NCBI GenBank assembly: GCA_037179515.1
Contig: JAXCGZ010009454.1
Coordinates: 50,001-114,000 of the forward strand
Length of the DNA: 64,000 nucleotides
Reading direction: 5' to 3'
Origin: Halocaridina rubra
Taxonomy: Eukaryota > Arthropoda > Malacostraca > Decapoda > Atyidae
Of the stretch, positions 13,191 through 30,920 are shown one piece after another. Made by a program: the position numbers and the translations under genes. Numbering within the stretch: position 1 is the stretch's first letter; each line of letters begins with the position of its first letter. The notes below the pieces were generated by a model. That model made no database searches, was not told the origin of the DNA, and worked only from the letters and a program-made list of their open reading frames with translations.

Positions 13191-13999
13191 ACCTAGTTCT
13201 CAGAATAACGCCCAGATAGGTTCTCAGAAGTGTCGGTAAATGGAAAATCGCGTGAAAAAACGAGTTATTTTCCATAGGAAACAATGATAAAGGGCATAGA
13301 TACATTCCAAACCTTACATAGACACACCATGCCAAAGATATAAGATAAGTAAAAAACATATTTTATCACTACATAGCAAAGCAGAAAGCCCTGTATCTAT
13401 TTTGAAGAGTGTACAAAAGATATTCATATTCACTTTACAGCTAGAAATTAACATATATTACTATACTTTACTCTATTTTGCAGTGGGCAACAGTTATATA
13501 GTACACTGCGACATGCATGGTGGCAGTGAGCAAGTAACTTATGTGGTAGAAGAGGAGGAGGATGCAGGAGAACGAGCCTCTATCTGCAAATGTATACAAA
13601 GGTAAAATAAGAATTATAAATAACCAAAGCAAGACTTAAAAACGAAAAAACAAATTAATTATGCAATGCCTAAATCTACCATATGACAGATTAAAAAAAC
13701 TTAATCTACATTCTCTAGAGAGGCACAGAGTTAGGGGGGATATGATTGAGGTGTATAAATGGTTTAAAGGGATTAACAAGGGTGATATTAATAAAGTTTC
13801 AAAAATTCATGATCAAACCAGAACTCGTAATGGGTAATGGATTTAATCTTGATAAATTTAGGTTCAGAAGGGAAATTGGTGAAAATTGGCTTGGTAATAC
13901 CGTAGAGTACTCCTAGTAGGATAATGAATGCCAATACCTTAGACACCTTCAAATGTAGATTAGATAGACATATGACAGAGGTAGGGTGGGTGTATATAT

Positions 14000-14344
<345 letters not shown>

Positions 14345-14345
<1 letters not shown>

Positions 14346-14770
14346 CTATTGGGTAGAATAGAATGTTGCCGAGAGAGAGAGAGAGACATCTTTAATTAAC
14401 TCTTGTTCATTCAACCAAAACTACATTATTTATTGTAAAAATAATGGTTTAATTACAAATTCGAAATAATAATGATATTAATAATAATAATAATAATAAT
14501 CTCCACAATCATCATTGGAAAATTATTGTTAAAAATAATAATAATAATAATATCTAAGGAGAATTTTTGGAATAGACATCATGAGAGTAATGCAGAGGTA
14601 TATTAAAACCCAGCAGAGATCTGGATATTCATTACACATCTTTTATAATCCCTTCACATCTGACAGGTCATTACACTCAACATCTGTTTCTCTTTACAGC
14701 CTGATAAAGGCTGTTTTATTTTATCATTTTTTGGTCCATCCTGGTGTCACAATAATCTGGAAAAAAAAAA
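14345..14770 (+). repeat. Rep-C copy inside MITE-E copy 3
   Basis: Matches 4795-5250 segment by segment: GGGTAGAATAGAATGTTG, an (AG)n run, (TAA)n runs, then the 200-base 3' block with poly-A at 14,760-14,771. Confidence 0.8.
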
Positions 14771-14872
14771 ATGGGGGGGCGTTATATGCGAAATCCGAAT
14801 TTTTTACTATTATTTTTTGGGGGGCGTTATTGCAATTTCGTGGATAAAAAAATCGCGTATAAAAGGAACAAG

Positions 14873-15032
<160 letters not shown>

Positions 15033-15429
15033 CAGTGATCCCTCGTTTATCGCAGGGGTTCAGTTCCTGGATCAACCGCGATTGGTGAATTTTCGCGAAG
15101 TAGGATCACCCTATATGTACATAGGTATTTTACATTTATTTTTATGTTTACTGTACAAACCCTCCCTGTACTGTTAACAGACCACCCTTTACTTTATTAA
15201 TAACACCGTGCAAGCGTAAATTTATATGAAAGTGATAGGTAAACTTACCGTGAATGAGGTGGTATTGACATGGCATCGTCGAGAAGGTTGCAGAAGGTCA
15301 CCGAACGAACCTTGTTATCATCATGTTCTTGTGAGAGTTGTTGGAGTGCTTTCACGTGTTCATACAGGGCTGCCAGACGTTCGAGTGTAAGGCCAGGTTC
15401 TTCGATTTCCTCGTGGCTCAGTTACGAAG

Positions 15430-15890
15430 TGAGTTGAATATACAGTACATAGGAAAACCCTTGATCATTATGGAAAATATGGAATTGGAGAGGCCAAGTA
15501 TCCTATCAGTGATGTTTTGAAATACAGAATACTTTGGACTTTGTACAAACTGGTCTCAATTCAGGTCAGTCTTCAGAAACCAATAGTGTTCCTTCTCCTT
15601 CTATGATGGAGGTGGATGCCATTGAAAACTGTGAAAATGACGCTAATGCTCCCCCAGAGGAGGATATCTCTTTTAAATCACACGTTAAAGAAGAGAGGCA
15701 GAAGCCGCTTTTAATTAAAGAGGAGTCTGTTAAGGCAAAGGAAATGATACTGATGCTACCCCAGTAGAGGAAATCTTTTGTAAATCACACGTTAAAGAAG
15801 ATCTGTAAGAGCCGCTTGAAATTAAAGAGGGGCCTTTTGAGGCATAGGAGACTGTTATCGAAAGAACTCAACCCCTGAAGCATAACATAT
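15430..15890 (+). pseudogene. Foreign coding-like segment, two tandem KxE-rich repeats
   Basis: Read in sense, 15,534-15,767 encodes an acidic low-complexity stretch with two similar units: first EEDISFKSHVKEE, then LLIKEESVKAKE; after a frameshift, VEEIFCKSHVKED and EPLEIKEG follow in the second unit with two stops. The IKEE/VKEE words resemble the acidic linkers found outside the finger arrays of arthropod zinc-finger proteins. Origin and function unknown; the gene family is a guess. Confidence 0.5.
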
Positions 15891-16079
15891 TAATAAGCAC
15901 AACGCAAACTTCGCACATGTCAGTTAGACTGAACGAGTGAGGCGAGACAATGGAAGATGGTGGGAGAACCAAACTTCTATCAAAATGCCAATTAGACCCC
16001 ATGATACAGAACATACAGAAAAACAGTTCTGTGATTTGTTGTCTCCCACCCTTTCAGCCAATAGCATTCCATGAACTAT

Positions 16080-16660
16080 CTCACGTAGGTGCGAGCCTTT
16101 GCGTTTTCCAAGACGCCAATACAGTGAACACTATCGTACAGTATTTCACATAGTGCAATACTGTGAGTGTATATGTTTAAATTTATGTTTTTTTTACTAT
16201 TTTTTACTGTTTTATTACTCTTAGGCAAGGAAATACTTATTTTATCAATAAAATAATGAAAATTTCAATATGTACTAGCTCATGTAGCTGCGACCCTTTT
16301 CGTTTTCCGAAACGCTGATACCGGTATCGTATTTTACATGGTGTAATACTGTGATTATTTATGTATTTTACAGTTTTATTTTTCTTAGGCTAAGAAATAA
16401 ATTTTTTTATCAATAAAATAATGAAGCTACTGGAAATTTTGATATATGCTAGCTCACATAGGTGTGACCCTTTGGGTTTCCCGAAAAGCTGATACCGGTA
16501 TCGTACTTTTTATGGTGCAGAGTTAAATGTTCAAATTCATGTTATTTTATTATTTCTTACTGTTTTATTATTCTTAGGCTTGGAAATACATTTTTGTATC
16601 AATAATATAAAAAATAATGAAAATTTTTGTTTTCAAATAAAATAATGAAAATACTGAAAA
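16080..16660. repeat. Tig-1 5' subterminal array
   Basis: Units marked by CTCACGTAGGTGCGAG (16,080), CTCATGTAGCTGCGAC (16,279) and CTCACATAGGTGTGAC (16,453); spacing 199 and 174. Confidence 0.85.
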
Positions 16661-16773
16661 TGTTTATTTTTTTAATATTTTCGCATATACTCAGAAAAAA
16701 AAAGAACTCCCCCCCCAAAAAATCGCAATGCACTGAATTCAAGATAGGTGAACTGCGATATAGTGAGGGATTA

Positions 16774-20798
<4,025 letters not shown>

Positions 20799-23115
20799 TA
20801 ATTACCTGATTGTGCTTACGGAAAAGAGCCCCAAGCTCCTAACTTCCCATCTTCTGGTCGGTTCCATTTTGTACTTAGTGATATCATACTTGTCCTTAAA
20901 ACTATGGAGTGACTTAGCATTAACTACCTCCTCTCTTAGCAATTTCCAATTATCAATTACTCTTACACTAAGAAAGTACTTCCTTACATCCTGCAAAGAA
21001 GTTTTCTTACGAAGCTTCAAACTAAGACCTTTAGTTGTAGTGCCAGCCATATCAAAATATCGATCCCTATCCACTCTGTCATAACCATGAAGGAAGTTAA
21101 AAAGTCACCACATCCCCCCTCAATCTTCTAGCTTCGAGTGATGGTAAGTCTAATTCCCTTAGCCTCTCTTCATAACAGAGTTTGCGTATTTCTGGCACCA
21201 GTTTCGTGGCATGTCTGAAGTTTTTCCAACTTGACTACATGCTTTTTCAAGTGTGGATTCCAAAAGGGGGCCGCATATTCTAGCTTTGGCCTCATTTTGG
21301 ATTTGAATAGGAATGTTGGGGACAGTTCGATGATTAGTCTTCCTTCAGATACGGTTCTCTTTCTATGCCTACATCAACACCCGAATAATCTTTGATATTC
21401 GTTATACATCTCTTCCTATCCCCACACATCTGACAAATCACAACACTCTCCATCTCTATTTCTATTTACTTTGTTTTCTTCGTGCCCAGGCCCGATAAGG
21501 GCAATTTTATTTTTATTTTGTTTATGCCCATCCTGGTGCCACAATCATAAAAAAAAAATGGCTTACATAAATATTTCTGAACATTTCCTTGTCCATGTGC
21601 CTGAAGGCTACCCTTACATTTGCTAAGGAACCATATGCTGCCCTTATTATGCCATTTATATGCATTTCTAGAGACAAATTGGCCAGTATGTTTACTCCTA
21701 GATCTCTCTCATTCTCTGTCTCTTGAAGTTCTACTCCTGCAACCGAGTAGCCAAGTTTAGGCCTTCTTGCACTTGTACCCATTCTCATTACCTTACATTT
21801 TGAAGTATTGAATTGTATTAGCCACTTTTCTGAACACTCATGCGGACTACTTAGATCTTCCTGAAGTTCTCTACCATTGTTCTCGTTTATTTCTTTTTTC
21901 ACGATCTTTCCATCATCTGTAAAAACATATTCATGAATGAATTTACAGACTCTGGTAGGCATTTACATATACAAGGACAAAAGTGGCCGTAAAACTGAAC
22001 CCTGTGAAACTCCACTACTAACTCTTCTCCAATCAGACACTGAGTGTCTTACTCTAACCCTCTGTTCCCTTCCTTGTAAGTATGTTTTTATCCATTCCAA
22101 GACATTTCCACCTATTCTTATAAGTCTCCCGTGTGGGACAGTGTCAAATGCTTTCTGGAAGTTTAGGAATATGCAATCTGCCCAGCCCTCTCTTTCCTGT
22201 AAGATTTGGCTTACCTTATTATAAAATTCCAATAAGTTTGTTCTGTTGATCTACCTTCTCTGATGCCATGTTGTCTCACTAGCAAAAAGTTGAAGGATTC
22301 CAAGTGAAGAGAGATATATTTCCTTAGTAGTTTCTCCATAACTTTGCAAACTATGCTGGTCAAGGAAACAGGTCTATTGTTTAGAGCCGTATCCCTCCTT
22401 CCCTTTTTGAAAATAGGTATCACGTTCACTTGTTTCCAGGATCTTGGAATCTCCCTTGACTCCAGCGACTATTTAAATATGATACTTAGTGCTGCTGATA
22501 TATAATTAGCGCATTTCTTAAGTAAATAAGGGGATATATCATCAGGACCTGTAGCTTTATGGACATCTAACTCTATCAGCCCTTTGCATACCTCTGTGAC
22601 TGAAAAGATGATGTTCTCTAATACTGGCCCATGAGCTTCTATCTCTGCTATTTGAGGGGGTTGGGATATATTCTACTGTATATACTGACTGAAACTCCTT
22701 GTTCAATTCTTTACAGATCTCATCACCTGTCTCAGTGATGCTTCCATCCACTCTCGTAAGCTTTAAAACCTGTTCTTGTACCTTCAGTTTTCCTTTGATA
22801 AAGCTGTGGAAAAGCTTGGGATTTTCTTTAGACTTCCTGGTGATATTCCTTTCATAGCCTCTCTTCTTTTACTTAACTAATAATTTCTTATTCTTTTATA
22901 AGTCTGCCAGGCATTTATGTTTTTTTCTCCTCCTATACCTCTTCCAGCATTTGTCTCTCCACTCCTTAGTTCTCTAACACTCATTATTGAACCATTTCTC
23001 TCTGGCATGAATTACTCCTATTTTGGTGACAGGTATGCAGCAATCTACTATCTTTCCATATTCCTCACAAAAGATGTCGTACATTTCTTGTACAGATTTG
23101 TTGTTAAATACGGTG
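20799..23115 (-). pseudogene. CR1-A copy, old and diverged, with Rep-C insertion
   Basis: Reverse-strand translation shows the CR1-A order in pieces: YNKSVQ-type N-terminal region near 23,100, VIPIFKKGRRDTALN, SVRQHGIREGRS, CIFLNFQKAFDTVPH, SSGVSQGSVL, a degraded catalytic box (FTDDGKIVKK) and the C-terminal SLKLRKKTSLQDVRKYF. It has many stops and frameshifts. The copy is 5'-truncated at about 23,115 and interrupted at 21,296-21,558. More diverged than the other CR1-A copies, hence probably older. Confidence 0.85.
21296..21558 (+). repeat. Rep-C-like retroposon inserted in CR1-A
   Basis: A 263-base insertion with a terminal A run (21,549-21,558), matching 35,222-35,473 (GGACAGTTC, CTTCCTTCAG, TTCGTGCCCAGGCCCGAT, TCCTGGTG). 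The CR1-A reading resumes at GGCTTACATAAATATTTC. Its clean edges make it the best evidence that this repeat is mobile. Confidence 0.75.
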
Positions 23116-23252
23116 TGTGCGAACGTGTTTAAAACATTCATACTTTATACACTGTGAGGAGAAGCCCAGGGTATATGCACGATCTAGGAGAGGGTAGGAA
23201 CCGACTAACGTCTTTAGCAGGTGTATTAGGTGGTGTTTTAGCACTTTAGATG

Positions 23253-23298
<46 letters not shown>

Positions 23299-23494
23299 AC
23301 ACAAAGAATACAATAGCCTAAATGCATTTCATCTCACTCACACACGCTCTTTGTCTTATGTATTATTATTAAAGAAAAAGACTACCATAAGTGCTTTTCA
23401 TCTCTCATATCACCAGTATTATTCTTATTATTATTAAACACAAAGAAAAGCCTAAGTGCTACTCTCTCTCTCTCTCTTATATGTATTATTATTA

Positions 23495-23547
<53 letters not shown>

Positions 23548-24429
23548 GTGATTCACCGAGGAGATGATAGCCCAAAGCTTTTCCTCTCTCTCTCTTTGAA
23601 TTTGGGTGTGATGTAGCACACCATTAGTGTCATCTATTGACGAAAAATGAAGCGACGGGAATTTTTCATCGTTGCCTCAAAATGTTGACAACGAAAAGCT
23701 TGGCGATATATATAACGGGGACCCCCTGTACTTACCCCCATGCAGACTCTAGTCTTCAATCATCTCATATTGGAATTATTATAACTAATGTGAACTGAAG
23801 AGTAACATATCACTTACAAAAAGATGCCCCACATCATCATATAATAACACCAGATTTCCATCACACAAGAAATATTGGAGGATAATACAAAAATACTACA
23901 AAAAGAAAACATGCATGGCACCTACAAATTCTGGAAGCTGTCTATATATATTAGTTGGCTCCTTCCATATATGTGTAGATACCAGGCTGTGTTATTCTAC
24001 CAGCTCAAAGTGAGAATTAGAGGGTAAAAGTATTTTCAATCCCTGTGCAAGCAATCGTGGAGACTTAACAATACTTATAGAATATTTCTAGTGAATATAA
24101 AACTAAGGTGGATATTACACATATATGGATAACCTCTGTCCACTATCATTTAATTACTATTTGATAATGTAAAAGGCTGCAGAAAACATCATGGTTCCAC
24201 TTAAATTTTCAGACTTCCTGAAGAATCTAAATGATAATGAAAAGTTTAAGAATGATAGAATAAGTATATAATATCATTTCTAATGCAAAATAGCAGTCAT
24301 ATGCAACACAGTGTAATTTTTTCCTAACTTGACATAACCCACTGTAATCAGTAGGGTTGTCCACAACTACCACAAAAAAAAGGATCATAAATTATTTAAG
24401 CTAAGAATATTTGTCCTCACCCCTTCTTT
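23116..24429. other. Spacer with microsatellites and a possible Tigger-type end
   Basis: Contains (ATT)n runs and degenerate 100-base tandem units (23,250-23,570), then at 23,640-23,732 a segment ending GATATATATAACGGGGACC, followed by CCCTGTA, which looks like the right terminus of another Tigger-type element (rc CAGGGGGTCCCCG). No partner end was found. 23,740-24,429 is unassigned; no gene seen. Confidence 0.5.
23250..23550. repeat. (ATT)n microsatellites
   Basis: Pure ATT runs at about 23,257-23,297 and 23,485-23,547 with shorter ones between, and a (CT)n run at 23,462-23,480. Confidence 0.9.
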
Positions 24430-25505
24430 CAACTGTCCTCTACCAAGAACAAAAATATTTGCAGAAGACCGAACCAGTTTGCCAGCCATTATTGCTCTCA
24501 CCTCTTCAACCCACCATCACTAATCTTGATTCTGCTTCCACCCGTTGGACTCATCCCACAACTACCTCTTCATGCATCAGAACTTCCTCCTTAAAACAAT
24601 TCCACTCTTCTTCCGCTCCCTCCTTAATTTACTCTTTTATTGCATTCCACACATACCTCAGACTAGTCTCATATTCACATTCTTCCTCTTTCTCATTCAG
24701 TTTGCTCACTTTAAGCTTATCTCTTCCTCTCCCTTATCTTTCTCCACCTTACTACCTCTCAGTCTACCTTCTATTAAATAATGATCAGATATTCCACCAC
24801 TAGCTCCTCTCAATACATTCACATTCAATGCTCTTCCACTCATCCTCCTTTCTACCACAACATAATCCTACAATGTTCTATCAACTTCTCTACCATTATG
24901 TACACTGTCCCATATACTGTATGCATATGCAGATCTTCCTTTTAAAACTCAGTGTTGGCAATCACTATCTCTCAATACACATTTCTATAATTTTCTCTCT
25001 ACTCTTATTTCTACCAGGTACTCCATCAACTCATTACCCACTTTAGCATTCATATCTCCCATCAACACCACATTCACATTCATTCACAAGTCCACTCTCA
25101 CACTCAAAATATTCCCAAACTCTTCTCTTTTCTCATCTCTTCTCTCACTACCATGGCCATACACGCTTACAAATTCCAAAACCCTGTGTCTCAATCTCAT
25201 TTTAAGCCATAAGTTCCTTGATGATACATCCTTCTACTGTACAATACACTTTCTAATATCATCACTTACCACCAGTGCCACTTCCTCCTCTTCCTCGCCC
25301 TCTATGTACTCCAGATACCCTACCAACCTCGTTACCAAATGCACCTCAACTTTCCCTTCCAACTTTATTTCAGTCAATGTTAGCACATCCATCCTCCTTT
25401 GCAAGTGCATACTGCCAATCTCTTGAATTCTACTCTTACTCACGCCACTACCACACACATTCAGAGACTCACATACTAGAGTTCTGGTGGGAGTTCTCCT
25501 GAGGG
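24430..25505 (-). pseudogene. RTE-B LINE endonuclease fragment (minus)
   Basis: Reverse-strand frames include an endonuclease N-terminal part (IGSMHLQRRMDVLTLTEIKL, residues near 25,400) and, near 24,770, the SDH box of an APE-type endonuclease (GGISDHYL). It is the same family as the plus-strand copy that starts immediately to the right. Heavily broken. Confidence 0.75.
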
Positions 25506-28500
25506 AGGGGGGTTAAGAATACTTCCTGTGTTCCCATGCATGTCATAAAAGTCAACTAAATGAGGCAGAGCTGGGGGACTGGAAATCTTTTCCTCTGTAT
25601 TTTTTCATCCTACGAATAGCCAAGAGATGTGGGGGTATTCTGGCAGTAGAGATCCAGCCAGAACCCTAGTAATTGGGTCTCTGAATGTGAGTGATTGTGA
25701 TGTAAATGAAAGTAAGAGGGAGGTGATAGGGAGTATGCTTGTGGAGAGAAAGATAGATGTACTTGCACTGAGCGTAACTAAGATAAAAGGGAATGGTGAG
25801 GTTACATTTGGGAGTGTGGTAGGAAGGGTGTCTGGAGTTGAGAGAGGGAGTGGCTCTGTTAATAAGTGAAGAGATAAATAAGTGTGTGGTGGAATGGAAG
25901 GAAGCATCTTCTCGAATAGTAGTGGCTAGAATGCGAGCCTTGGACGTTTGTGAGTGCATATGGCCCTGGCAGTGAAAGAAGTGAGGAAGAAAGAGAAGAC
26001 TTTTGGATGAAATTGATCGAGTGTGTAGAAGACTTGGGATTGAATGTGAATGTGGTGTTGATGGGAGATTTGAATGCTAGAGTAGGGAATGAGCCAGTGG
26101 ATGGTGTATTTGGGAAGTATGGAGTACCTGATAGGAATAAGAGTGGAGAGAAAATGATAGAAATGTGTACTGAGAGAGCGATGTTGATAGCTAAAACCAT
26201 ATTTAAAAATAAGGATGTGTGCAAATACTCATGGGTCACAGTTGATAATGGAAGAGTAGTTGACAGAGCATTAATGGATTATATTGTGTTGAACTGGTGG
26301 GTTATTGGAAGAGTATTGGACGTAAATGCACTGAGAGGAGCTAGTGGTAGAATATCTGATCATTATTTAGTGGAAAGTAGAGTGGGAGAAAAATGGAGAA
26401 AGAGGAGGAGCGAGAGAGGAAGATAGGTGCAAAAAGTGAATGAATTATATAAGAAAGAGAGACTGTAAGTAAAAGGCTTGTGGATGAGGAATGTGTAAAA
26501 TGTATTGAGAGAGAAAGTGGAGTAGGGAGTGGAAGAAGAATGGAGGTGCTTCAAGGAGGAAATTATGAATTGTGCCGAGGCAGTGTGCGGAAGGTGACTT
26601 AATTGGTAGAAGTTAAATGAATGGTAGTGAATGGTGGAATGAGCAGGTGAGTGCAGTAGTGACTGAAATGAAGCAGGCTTTTGAGGTATGGTTGCAGGTA
26701 GGTAATGTAGAGGCCTTTAAAAGGTATTGTGCAAAGAAGAGGTTAGCGAAGCATGTGGTAAGGAAGACAAAGAGAGAAGCAGATGTAAGATGGAGCAGAT
26801 GCTTGTCTGAAAATTTTGAAAGGAAGTGAAAAGAGTGAGGAGAGATGCGTGTGGTAGGGAGGAGATGGTGAAATGAGCAGATGGGCAATTGCTAGTAGAT
26901 GAAATAAAGGTGAGAAGAGAGATTGGCTGAATATTTCCAGAATCTGTTAAATAAGGAAGAAGATAGAGAGGCAGAGATTGTGGCTGTAGGAAACAAATGG
27001 AGAATGAAAATGTTAGGTGATGAGAATGATAGAGAAATTACAAGAGAGGAGGTACAATTGGGATTTAAAGCAATTAAAGCAGGTAAAGCACCGGGGTCGA
27101 TGGTGTCATGTTGAGTGCTTGTAAAAAGGTGGGGAGGCATTAGTAGCATGGTGTTGTTGAATATACGTTTCAGGAAAGGGAGGAACCCAGTTGATTGAAG
27201 GAGTACATGTGTAGTTCCACTTTACATAGGGAAAGAAGATAAGTATGAGTGTAGTAGTTTTAGAGGAAATAGTTTGTTGAGTGTAGTTGGTAAGGTATAT
27301 GGAAGAGTGTTAATCAAGAGAATTAGGAAAGGTACTGGAGGAATTAATTCATTGAGTGTAGTTGGTAAGGTATATAGAAGAGTGTTAATTGAGAGAGTTA
27401 GGAGAGGTAATGAGAGAGTCACTGGGAAAGAACAGTGAGGGTGCAGGAGAGGAAGAAAATGTGTAGATCAGGTATTTGCGATAAGACAGGTGTGTGAGAA
27501 GCTCTTGGAGAAAGGTAGGGGCACGTTTTGGGCATTTATGGACTTTGAGAAAGCGTATGACAGGGTAGATAGAGATGGGTTGTGGAGTGTGTTGCGACTG
27601 TATGGAATAAATGGAAGTTTGTCAAATGCGGTTAAGAGTTTTTACATGAATAGTAGAGCATGTGTGAGTTAGGAAAGGTATGAGTGATTGGTTTGAGGTG
27701 AATGTAGGGTTACGTCAAGGTTGTGTAATGTTGCCGTGGTTATTTAATGCGTACATGGATGGAGTGGTAACGGAAGTACAGGCAAGAGTATTAGATAGAG
27801 GCTTGGAACTAGTGGGTGAGGATGGAAGGTTGTGGAAATTGAATCAGTTGCTATTTGCAGATGATACTGTACTGGTGGCAGATACTGAGAATGAACTGAA
27901 ACATTTAGTGACTGAGTTTGTTAGTGTGTGTGAAAGAAGGAAGTTGCAGATGAATATTGGTAAAAGCAAAGTCATGAGATGCACGTGGAGTGTTAATGTT
28001 GGCAGATTAAATATAGGAGTGAATGGGGAGTTGCTTGAAGAAGTTGAAACTTTTAAGTATCTGGGGTCAGATGTATCAAGGAGTGGACGAGTGGATGTAG
28101 AGGTAAATCACAGAGGGAAAGATGCAAGTAAATGTGTAGGTGGGTTGGAAAGTGTAATGCGAAACTGATATTTGAGAATGAATGCAATGAGAAGGATATA
28201 TGAAGGTGTGATTGTGCCATCAGCATAGTATTGAGCAGAGACTTGGAATGCAAGAGAGGATGAAAGGAACTAGTTGAATGTAATGGAGATGAGGTGTTTG
28301 AGAAGCATTGTTGGTGTATCTAGAATAAATAGAATAAGAAATGAAGATGTCAGGCAGAAAATGGGTGTTGAAAGGAAGCTGTTAGATCAGAGTGCATTGA
28401 GTTGATTTGGACACAGGGAAAGGATGAGTGATAAACAAATAGTGAAAAGTGTGGAGTGCAGAAGTAATTGGAGTTAGGTCAAGAGGGAGACCTAGAAAAA

Positions 28501-28900
28501 AATGGATGGATGGCTGAAACGGGAATTAAATGCATGTGGCAAGTCGGTTGAACAGGGAAGTGTGTGTGCAAGAGATAGCAAGGAGAGGAGGAAGATTGTG
28601 CACAGATGACATGGGCCAAAGGGATATCTTGCACCTGCTAGCTCAGTGAACTGTGAAGGACGGGTGTGAGGGGAGTTGCCATGTGATGAAGGGGTGACTG
28701 TAAACCAGCCGCAGCTGTCGGGCCTCATTGTAAAATATCCTTGCCCACCTATCTTGTGGGTGACCCAAGCAGGGTGTAAGGGGGAGATGAGGCAAACCTT
28801 TATCCCCAAGGAGCTGAGAGGAGTGGTTGAGGTATGTGTGAATCATAGTGAATGCGCATTTCTTGGCTCAACAACCCCCCTTACAAGGGAGAATGAGGCA
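25506..28900 (+). pseudogene. RTE-B LINE, near full length, degraded
   Basis: APE endonuclease pieces: IGSLNVSDCDVNESKREVIG, VLMGDLNARVGN (GDxNAR box) and SGRISDHYLV (SDH box). RT pieces: AIKAGKAPGS, FWAFMDFEKAYDRVDRDG, VNVGLRQGCVMLPWL and QLLFADDTVLVADTENEL (FADD intact). It is clearly related to RTE-A but consistently different. The 3' end passes into (TA)n at 28,901, which may be its own tail. Many stops and frameshifts; no functional product. Confidence 0.85.

Positions 28901-30920
<2,020 letters not shown>

Noticed and set aside
13190..13192. TA target duplication for MITE-E copy 3
   Set aside because: The flanks are CA on the left and TG on the right, so the duplication seen in copy 4 cannot be claimed here.
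24411..24803. Ser/Leu-rich ORFs with possible membrane segments
   Set aside because: They lie antisense over an RTE-B fragment; the minus strand carries the recognisable endonuclease reading.
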